A stretch of DNA of 64,000 nt from Orthonyx spaldingii. Lineage: Eukaryota; Chordata; Aves; Passeriformes; Orthonychidae. The notes below the pieces were generated by a model that did no database searches, was not told the origin of the DNA, and saw nothing but the letters and a program-made list of their open reading frames with translations. The position numbers and the translations under genes were made by a program. Positions 56,130 to 64,000 of the stretch are shown piece by piece; positions within the stretch are counted from its first letter, which is position 1; every line of letters begins with the position of its first letter. The stretch covers positions 2,677,636-2,741,635 of the forward strand of contig VZTJ01000523.1 in the NCBI GenBank assembly GCA_013397795.1, written 5' to 3'.

Positions 56130-56375
56130 TCCGAGTTGAGAGCTTTTCCTAAATTTAATTTGAGTGAATCACTTTCTTGCCAAAGGAAAAAAACAAATCA
56201 AAGGTTTATTCTGATGCTATTGAATTCAATGCCTGTAAATTTAATTTCTATCTGTACTTTTGTTTAAACATTTTATGGTGTTAATTACAACAAACCATGC
56301 AAATTAGGCTGCCAGTGGAATAAAAGGCCTGTTTTAGCAGATAATAAATAGCTCTCAACCATAAGCTCATTAAGA
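56130..56375. promoter_or_regulatory. Candidate enhancer-like island in EDA intron 1
   Basis: A repeat-free AT-rich island with a TCF/LEF consensus word ATCAAAGG (56197-56204), a POU octamer ATGCAAAT (56297-56304) and a TTAATTA homeobox core. EDA is known to respond to Wnt/LEF1 signalling, which makes the TCF/LEF word of interest, but such words occur by chance and conservation is untested. Confidence 0.3.
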
Positions 56376-58329
56376 TGCTGTTCAAGTGCGTGCTCCGACT
56401 CCCAGGTTGAGATCAAAATCTGCATCCCAAAAACAGGAGGACCTTTGGGGCAGCACAAGCTGCTGGCACGGAATGTCGCATTCTTTCCGAAGGAAGATCC
56501 TGGAGCAAGAGGATGGTCTGAAATCCAAACCCTCCGCATCTGGTTTGGGGCTCCAGCAGAGCTGTTTCAGACAGGTACCACGAATCCTGCACATTATCCC
56601 TGCTTATCCATGAACATTTAAATGCCACCCTCGGTGTAAATAAAGTATTTCTTTGAATCACTGACATCCTCCAAGCCCTGCTGCCCTGATTCCCATCCTT
56701 AAATCCATAGGGAAAACCAGATGAAGTGACAGACACATTCCTTGCAGTCCCTGCAGGACAAGCTCAGCATCCTCCTGGTCTTTCACAAGGTCCCACTTTG
56801 ACCACCCCAAAGGGGGTCGGAGCCCAACACGGACCAAGGAGAGGCAGAAGGGATGGAAAGACCCGAAATGCTTCTGTCTTTACAAAACCTGGGAGAGTTT
56901 CCATGGACACAGGGTGAAGTTTTCCCTGCCGGCTGTGGGTCAGCCTCAGGATACGCAGGATTTTGAGGACATCTGGTTGATCTTCCCCTTGTGATCCAAG
57001 AGCCTGGGAGAGAGGAAGGTTTCCTGCCAACGCACTTTTGGGCCTGAAACGCTGCTGACACGGAGCCAGAGAGGACTTACCACTTCCAACCGGAGCAGGT
57101 GATCCGCTGACAGGAATTCCAGCAGCTGTGGCAGCCAAGGATTCACGGGATCCTGGTCTATCCCAGGAGAAAAAGCTCGGCAGCTGTGGCACACGGACAC
57201 CTGCACATCCCAAAGGGATGTGGGAATGCCCTCCCACCCAGGGAGCAGCACAAGGGGCAGCTCCGAGCCCTCACCCTGCAGGGGGACGGCTGCAGCCACA
57301 ACTGGGGCGGGATGGGGAAGTTTGGAAAGGCATGGAAATATGGACAGTGAGCACAAGGGAAAGCTTCTCTTCACAGGGAAGTGAGACAGGAATGTGAACA
57401 CCTTGGCCTGTGCTCTGGACCTCAGCACCCTTAACTGGGATCCACCTCCAAACTGGCCAAGCACCAAGACCCTGCCAGTGCTCCTTCCCTCCTGCCTCTG
57501 GAAGGACGCCAATCCCAATGCCAGATGCAGTTGTCCCCCTGATCCTCACAGGACACAGCCTCCGCCTGAGGAATGTCCCTTTCCTCTGGGCTCATCCAGA
57601 GAGGAGGCTGTGGAACCTCTCCACACTGACAGCTCCCAACATTGAAGTCCCCATCCCACTTTCTGCTGGAGGCCGGGTGTGTCTGGAGCTCGGCTCAGCA
57701 CGGACAAACAGCTTTGATGCTCAGAGTTTGCTCCTACAGGGAATTATCCCCCCTCACTAACCGGGAAATGGAAGTTAAAAACACCAATCATGAATCCAAC
57801 AAGTTTGTCCTTAACACCATCCCTGGCTGTTCCAGGGATTCAAGCCATGTCCCACCTAAGGAAAAAGATGGATTTACCACAGAGAGGAGACCATCACTTG
57901 CAGCCCCTTCAGGCACCACCTCCCTGCTTTCCTCAGCAGAGATGAGAAATCCTGGGCAGAGCACCTCCAACCACAGATGTTCCAACCACACATCTGGCAC
58001 ATCAATGGCTTTCCTCGATCCCTCCGCACGGACAGCGACTCCTTGATCTCCTGATTTAATGTGGATTTCAAAACAAAGCACCGGCAGGTGTTTCCCTCCA
58101 CAGTTGGGCTTTTGGCTCTGTTTGAAAGGCCAGAAGAGCTCAGAGAGCTTTGGGCAGAGCTCTGGCTGGAGGTGGTGGCTCAGGGCCGTGCTCAGGAGCC
58201 CCAGCTGGAAAATGTTGGCTCAGCCAACTCTGCCACTTTGGCCACAGAGGCTCCTCAGCACCAACATCTTCCCATTTATGAATGGGGTGAAACTCTCCCA
58301 AACCCAACCATCTCCTGCTGCTCTTCAGG

Positions 58330-58757
58330 GCTTTTTCAGAGGAGAGAACAGAGCTGGGAAAGAGTCTGCAGCACCAGGAGTGGCTGAGGGAGCTGGGAAA
58401 GGGGCTCAGCCTGGAGAAAAGGAGGCTCAGGGGGACATTGTGGCTCTGACAACTCCCTGACAGGAGGGGGCAGCCGGGGGGGTCGGGCTCTGCTCCCAGG
58501 GAACAGGGACAGGAGGAGAGGGAACGGCCTCAGGCTGGGCCAGGGAAGGTTTAGTTGGATATTTGGGAAAGTTTCTCATGGAAAGGGTTGTCCAGCCCTG
58601 GCACAAGGGTGGAGTCTCCATCCCTAGAGAGATTTAAAGGCCACATGGATGTGGCACTTGGGGACATGGGCTAGTGGTGGCCTTGGCAGTGCTGGGGAAG
58701 GGTTGGACTCGATGATTCCAGACAGCTTCTCCCACCTGAATGATCCTGTGATTATCT
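58330..58757 (+). mobile_element. CR1 LINE 3' fragment (young-looking subfamily)
   Basis: Forward CR1: GGGCTCAGCCTGGAGAAAAG, GGCTCTGACAACTCCCTGAC, GAACAGGGACAGGAGGAGAG, GGTTGGACTCGATGATTCC, terminal AATGATCCTGTGATTATC. Confidence 0.93.
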
Positions 58758-59349
58758 GAAACAGAAAATGAGGCCAAATCCAAGGAAGAAGGGGGCTTTG
58801 AAGGTGAGGCGGGTGCACAGAGCAGCACTGGGCCCTTCTGGGGGCACTCAGAGGTCTGGAGAAGGTTGGGTGGGATCAAGCCAAGGGTGCATGGAAGGGT
58901 GAGATGCCTCCAGTTCTGGAAACATAAGCCTCATTTGTCCTTCCTGGAAAAGTATGGGCAGCCCGAGAGAGGTCTGGTAGGTTGGAGCTATAAAAGAGAA
59001 TGGCAAAACACAGCCGAGAAGGAATTTTCCATTCAGCATTAATTAGTTTCCATTAACACCCAATTCCACAGCTCACTTTTAGAAGAAAAGCTCTTTTGTT
59101 CCAATTCCAGGGGCTGAAGAGGGCAATGAGGAGCTGAAAATGCTCCTCCCAGAGAAAGAAGAACTGTCAGGGTTTGTATTCCTGCTATCCCTGGGGTTTG
59201 AAGGTGTAGGGAAGTCACTTAAATGCAGAGTTTGGTCACCTCCTGCCAAGTAATCTGGTCATCAATATAGGAAATTCCAGGGAAAAGCAGCAGCTGTATG
59301 AGCATCTTCAGTACTAAACTCCTTCCACACTTCAGGACAATTATTTGCA

Positions 59350-59490
59350 AAGAATCCTGGAATGGTTTGGGTTGGAAGGGGCCTTAAAGCTCATCCAGTT
59401 CCACCCCTTGTCATGGGCAGGGACACCTTCCACTATACCAGGTTGCTCCAAGCCCTGTCCAGCCTGGCCTGAAACACTTCCAGGGATATA
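59350..59490 (-). mobile_element. CR1 LINE 3' fragment
   Basis: Reverse-complement CR1: 'GGAATGGTTTGGGTTGGAAG', CATGGGCAGGGACACC, 'CAGGTTGCTCCAAGCCCTGT'. Confidence 0.92.
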
Positions 59491-59967
59491 AAAGGAACGT
59501 TCCATACCTGGAACAAGGAAGGAAATCCAGTAGGATCAGATTAATAAGGAAATAAACAGAAAGGTGACTCTGCCCTTCTTCCCCGAAGACCAACATCCCA
59601 AAAAGCGAAAAGAAACAACTGCTGAGGGTTTCCTTCCCTCATTCCAAACCCTTTCATGCTGGATTTGAGAGTTTTTAGGGATTTCCAGCTACGTGCAGAG
59701 CAGGGGATGGGAAGCTCCATTTCCAACCGAAGAGCCAGCGGTCAAGCCCAGGAATAAAGGCAGGAATAGAGGAGCAGGGAATGCTCATCCCATTTCCCAG
59801 GCAGCTCCCACAGGACAAGGCAGCAACACAGAGCTCAGAGACCCTCGGGTGCCCTCCAAGAGCCTGAAGACAACGTGGGGCTGGAAGAGGCAAATCCTCA
59901 ACCCCTGGGTGCCCTCCACCCCTTCCTGGGGCTGGGGATGCCCCACTGGGACAGTGGCTCAGGAGAG

Positions 59968-60047
59968 ACAGGGACACACAAGGAACAGCTCAGGAGGAAC
60001 AGGGACACACAAGGAACGGCTCAGAAGGACAGGGACATCCAAGGAAA
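59968..60047. repeat. 30/31-bp tandem repeat, about 2.6 copies
   Basis: The word ACAGGGACA begins at 59968, 59999 and 60029, followed each time by CACAAGGAACRGCTCAG or a variant. Confidence 0.85.
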
Positions 60048-60244
60048 GTTTCCACATCTGCCCCCACAGCCCAGCACATCCAGCAGCTCCCACTCTCTCC
60101 AAACCCCCCCATGGGGGGGCACCCAAATCCCTGGGCACCCCTGCAAAGCCACCAGGCACCACATCCCCTGCTCTGCTCCCTCCAGCTTGGCAGGTCCCAC
60201 ATATCCATGCATTTCTACACAGCCCAAAATCTGCTTTGTTAGGG

Positions 60245-60460
60245 GTTTTGGGTTGGCTTTTTTTTTTTTTTGGTTTTGGAGTTTTTTTTAATACTATGTT
60301 TAAAGTTGTATATTGTTCCAAAGTTTCCTTGTTTCATGTCATTGTTTGTTACTGTGTTTGAAAGTTGGCACATATTTGTTCAATTAAAGATTTATTTGCA
60401 CTATTTGTTGAATAAAGATTATTCTTGCTAAAAGCTAAATAAAGTTTCATAAAAACTCAC
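60245..60460 (+). other. Plus-strand 3'-end-like sequence with clustered poly(A) signals
   Basis: T-rich then AT-rich sequence with ATTAAA (60383-60388) and two AATAAA (60411-60416 and 60438-60443) within 61 bases on the plus strand, antisense to EDA. The texture resembles the end of an mRNA 3' UTR. No upstream coding exon was recognised, so it may be a noncoding antisense transcript, a retrocopy, or chance. Confidence 0.25.
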
Positions 60461-61274
60461 ACGTCCCATAAACAAAATACAATGTCCTTTCCAAAAATGC
60501 GTTGCACAAAACATTTCAAAATCACTCAATTCATTAGACAATAAATCCACACACAAAATAACCAGGCCTTGCCAGAATACATCATAAAATCTCATTACAA
60601 CACTTTCAGGCCGGGGCTTCAAAGCGGGAACACAAAGGCTCCACCAACCCCTCAGCCTTGAAAAATCGCCGGCGGCGTGGCCGGAGCGAGTCCCTGGCAC
60701 CTCCCGAAAGCTTTGGCACTTCCAGCAGCACCCATGGGTGCCAAATCCCTGCCTCCCAGCCAGTGGGGCCCCCGCCCCATCCCACGGCCCCAGCGTGGTC
60801 CGAGTGGGGATCCTGGGCATCACACCCCAGCTCTCCCAAACCACGGCAGCAGACGGAGAGCAGGGCTGCCCAAACCAGCACCACACCAGCCCCTCTCGGC
60901 ACTAAAAAAGCAACAGGAGGAGTTTCCAAACCCACGGACCCACCCGGAGCCCAGCACGTCAACGACCAGGTTGGTGACGGTGACAGTTGTGAGGTGAGAA
61001 ATAAACCCTTGAAGTTTGAGCTGAGGTTTGGGGCAGAAAGTGCTGTTACAACGCACTTAGGGAATTCCAGCCATGGAAAAGCATCCCCGGACTCAGAATC
61101 GCTTCCAAAGGAAAATGGCAGCCCCAATTTGTTTGGTTGGACCTGGCCAAACGCCAGCACTGACCCTGCAAAGCACCGGCAGCACCGGCCTTTGCCACCC
61201 CCAGGGCGTCTCAGCCTGGCCCAGAAGAGGACAGTGGCATTGCCACTGCCAGCTGCCCAGCACGCCAAAACCAG

Positions 61275-61500
61275 GATCATGGAATATCCTGAGTTGGAAG
61301 GGATCCACAAGGATTGTTGAGTCCAGCTCCTGTCCCTGCACAGACACCCCAACAATCCCACCCTGTGCATTCCTGGCAGCAGTGTCCAAATGCTCCTGGA
61401 GCTCTGGCAGCCTCGGGGCCATGCCCATTCCCTGAGGAGCCTGGGCAGTGCCTCACCACCCTCTGGGGGAAGAACCTTTTCCTAAAATCCAGCCTAAAGC
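61275..61500 (-). mobile_element. CR1-like LINE 3' fragment, older subfamily
   Basis: Reverse-complement: 'CATGGAATATCCTGAGTTGG', AAGGGATCCACAAGGAT, GAGTCCAGCTCCTGTCCCTG, GGGCAGTGCCTCACCACCC, 'CCTTTTCCTAAAATCCAGCC'. Confidence 0.85.
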
Positions 61501-62135
61501 AGTTTCAGGTAAACCTTCTCCACCCCCAAAACAAAGCTGTGCCATCACACACGATCCCCGCCCCCGAGCAATCCCGGTCCCAGCGCACGGGGAACACCCA
61601 GCTGAGGAAAACTGGCATTTTCATTTACAACTCCACAACACCTAATCTGATTCTTGCCCTAATCAAAATCAGGAAGTTGGAGAGCTTTAGGGGTTCGTTT
61701 TCCTGGGTTTAAGTGCTGAGGGTTCTCAGAGAGTGAGGGCCATGCACCGGCTGCGCTCCCTTCAGCACAAATCCCAAACTTTATGGATGCACTTACCCAC
61801 TCCCCTCTGAGCAGCAGCTGTCCATGTGGATTTGGTTTGTTGGGAGCAGCTACTCCACAGCAGAGCTGGAAGAAGCCTCCTGTGCCCAGGAGCCCTCGGC
61901 AAGTCCCAAAGGAAAAGGATGACATGAAAGGTGATGGCAGTGCCCCAGCCTGGCCTGGCTGGGTGTGACAGAACACCCGGGCTCTGCTGAACAAGGAAAA
62001 CTTGGGAACAAAGCTAGGAAGAACCTGCTGAGAGAGAGGGATGAGGCTATGGAATCACTTTCCAAGGAAAATGGAAGCGGAGCTGACTCTGCTGCCTGAA
62101 CAGCGAAGGGGAAATTACGGAAAGGAGCAGAAAAG

Positions 62136-62200
62136 GGCGGTGGAACGAGATGATCATTAAGGCCCCTTTTGACCCAAACCATTCCGTGGTTCCACGATAA
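62136..62200 (+). mobile_element. CR1 LINE 3' end, short
   Basis: Forward CR1 terminus: GATGATCATTAAGGCCCC, TTTTGACCCAAACCATTCC, then TTCCACGATA. Confidence 0.75.
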
Positions 62201-62439
62201 CAGAGACCACAGCACGGATGCCCCATCTCCTGAAAACCCGGGACACATTTTCCACCTGGAAAAGCTCCTTGACTTCATTAAAATCAGCTGCTAAAGCTTA
62301 CACCACAGGAGGAAGGACTGGGACAAAAGCAGCCCAAGGACAAAGACCCTTGAAATGGGTCTTGGTGAGAAGATCCGAGGTACACAAAGGTTCACGGGGT
62401 TAAAACTCTGCTTTTTCCTGCCTCTTCAAGCACATAATC

Positions 62440-62810
62440 ACTTGCTTTAGTTGCTAGAGACGCCTCCCTCCCAGTTCTTGGGGAATATATTGTCTCAGCA
62501 GGCAGAGGGGGATGAACTCATCGTGGTTTCCCAATCCTGACCAGGGGCTCTGCGAGCTACTGGCAATACATATAATAAGTTATTATGCAAATAAAAACTG
62601 GACCCGGCCAAGGGAAATATGCTGGCTCTTCAAGTCCCATCTGCATCCCAGCAAGGATCTCAATGAACTTTAAAATCCTTATTGTCACCACAATGGGCAA
62701 TATTATATTCTAGTTTGGATCTGTTCCTTCGGAGCATTAGCTCTCATTTGGAGATATTTTTAGATTTTCCTATCCCACTCCTCATTATGAAACACTGAGC
62801 TGCAGATTGA
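62440..62810. promoter_or_regulatory. Candidate conserved noncoding element in EDA intron 1
   Basis: A repeat-free AT-rich island with a POU octamer ATGCAAAT (62586-62593), a CACAATGGGCAATATTATA stretch and several TAAT cores. It lies between CR1 pieces but contains none. Confidence 0.25.
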
Positions 62811-63230
62811 TTTATTTCTTAAAAGCAAGTTGCTGTTTTCCCAATAACAGATTTAACAAATTTGTTCCACCTGTTCAGCTATGCTTCCAATGTCTTTTTT
62901 GTGGTTTCATTGAAGTTTTTTTTAATCCAAACCTCAAAGCCTCTAAACTCAGCATTAAAAGACAAGCTCAGCATCATCACTACCACTCACAATTCAAATG
63001 CTGCTCCAAATTACTGCAAGCTTTCATTTGTAAGTCGATACAGACACCAAGATTATGGAGCTTAATGGCTGTGGGCACAAACACACGCTCTTCCAAGGGC
63101 ATTCTCCTACTGGAAATCCTGCCTTGGTGGAGCAGGGACTCGCTGCCTCATCCCCTCCATCCTTCTCCCTCACCCCAGCTGACCCCAGCCCTCGATGGCA
63201 AACAGAGCTACTGAAACAGAAATTAAACCA

Positions 63231-63274
63231 TCCTATACATTAAATAATCCTATATATTAAATAATCCTATATTC
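63231..63274. repeat. Short AT-rich tandem repeat, 21-bp unit
   Basis: Two copies of CCTATA(C/T)ATTAAATAAT plus a third partial CCTATAT. Confidence 0.8.
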
Positions 63275-63314
63275 ACCAGAGCCCCTCCAGCCCAGTGTTT
63301 TCCATCATTTTAAG

Positions 63315-63405
63315 GAAAAAGCTGTGGTTGCCCCATGCCTGGAAGGGTCCAAGGCCAGGTTGGAGCAGCCTGGGATAGCGGAAGGTGTCCCTGCCCACGG
63401 TCCCA
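63315..63405 (+). mobile_element. CR1 LINE 3' fragment
   Basis: Forward CR1: AAGCTGTGGTTGCCCCATGC, 'GGTCCAAGGCCAGGTTGGAG', GGTGTCCCTGCCCACGG. The terminal part is missing. Confidence 0.85.
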
Positions 63406-63767
63406 TCTTGACCCACCTCACTGCTTCTAAGAACTGTTCATTTGCTTAAACAACCTCTTTTTGTGCAGCCTTCTTTCACAACTGACAAGGGGAGAAGTCT
63501 CAAAAGAATATTTTTTAGCTTTCCCAAACCATTCCTCAGCAAATATTTTAGGAGCAACATTTCAGGGCAGCGATTTCCTGGTGGGTGATGGGAGTGCACA
63601 GGTGTGCACAAGAGCTGGCCAAAAATTCTGCTTCATTTATGTGCAAATGGTTCTGTTATGGAGATTCCAGAGGGAAAGAAGAAAACAAGGATCCTGTATG
63701 AAAGAACACAAGTTCTTCCAATCTGAGAGTGTCAGCACTGTGCAAAGATAGCAGAAACCTGAGAACA

Positions 63768-63990
63768 ATCATGGAATCATTGAGAAAAGCCCTCTGAGAT
63801 GGAGTCCAACCATTCCCCCAGCACTGCCAAGGTCACCACTGACCATGTCCCCAGTGCCACCTCCAGCTGTTAAATCCCTGCAGGGACAGGGACTCCACTG
63901 CTGCTGTGCCAGGGCTGCACAGCCCCTTCCATGCAAGGTGTACCTTGAAACCGCTCCACCAACAAAGCCCAACCCTGCTGATCTTCTGCA
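63768..63990 (-). mobile_element. CR1 LINE 3' fragment
   Basis: Reverse-complement CR1: 'AATCATGGAATCATTGAGAA', CCTCTGAGATGGAGTCCAACC, CCCCAGCACTGCCAAGGTC. Same subfamily as the copy at 484-728. Confidence 0.88.
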
Positions 63991-64000
63991 GATGCAACAA

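Larger units (their letters stand above)
39211..64000 (-). other. EDA: EDA intron 1 (3' part; continues past the window)
   Basis: At least 24.8 kb. It carries fourteen of the CR1 pieces listed, the second copy of the 235-bp segment, several AT-rich repeat-poor islands, and a GC-rich stretch at 48.6-49.4 kb. I searched for exon 1, expected to show a hydrophobic SLALHLLTLCCYLEL-like transmembrane segment on the minus strand, and did not find it. Confidence 0.85.

Noticed and set aside
59693..60361. 222-residue plus-strand frame
   Set aside because: It crosses a tandem repeat and a poly-T run (translated as poly-Phe) and has no domain.
39211..64000. EDA exon 1 within the window
   Set aside because: No minus-strand frame shows the expected type II transmembrane segment or stalk; short matches by eye were not convincing.
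1..64000. tRNA, rRNA or known microRNA genes
   Set aside because: I saw no A/B box pairs with a cloverleaf, no rRNA core sequence, and no hairpin I could recognise as a named microRNA; a covariance-model scan would settle it.

Overview
The window is vertebrate nuclear DNA, most likely from a bird. Two signs point there: interspersed repeats that are almost all CR1-type LINE 3' ends (about 27 recognisable pieces, in both orientations), and short introns in a gene-sparse, fairly GC-rich background. Nothing in it is bacterial, plasmid or phage. I cannot name the species.

Two protein-coding genes can be supported, both on the minus strand. (1) At 7013-9586 is a complete two-exon gene for a 682-residue leucine-rich-repeat type I membrane protein of the LRRC32 (GARP)/NRROS family, which are cell-surface docking proteins for latent TGF-beta. 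It has a signal-peptide exon, a long LRR exon, one transmembrane helix and an unusual cytoplasmic tail. (2) At 14420-39210 lie exons 2 to 8 of ectodysplasin A (EDA), the TNF-family ligand that controls feather, scale and other skin-appendage placodes. Every splice junction could be placed by eye and the reading frame is continuous: 261 residues covering the end of the stalk, the furin site, the collagen-like region and the TNF domain. Exon 1 (cytoplasmic tail, transmembrane segment, proximal stalk) is not visible and should lie beyond 64,000.

Layout: 1-290 G-rich tandem repeat; 300-6,800 GC-rich intergenic DNA with a 51-bp tandem repeat; 7.0-9.6 kb LRRC32-like gene; 9.7-13.4 kb intergenic DNA and possible distal EDA 3' sequence; 13.4-14.4 kb probable EDA 3' UTR; 14.4-19.7 kb EDA exons 8 to 4; 22.7 kb exon 3; 39.1-39.2 kb exon 2; 39.2-64.0 kb part of EDA intron 1. 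The introns hold CR1 pieces, several minisatellites, a short assembly gap (33010-33040) and repeat-poor AT-rich islands that are candidate conserved enhancers.

The most interesting observations are these: the LRRC32-like gene beside EDA keeps both cysteines that tether latent TGF-beta in LRRC32; its tail ends in a possible PDZ ligand; the EDA-A1/EDA-A2 alternative donor pair is intact; and a 235-bp segment occurs twice, 18 kb apart, with one mismatch, the second copy sitting inside a CR1 element. I found no evidence of a wholly new system; these are specific leads.
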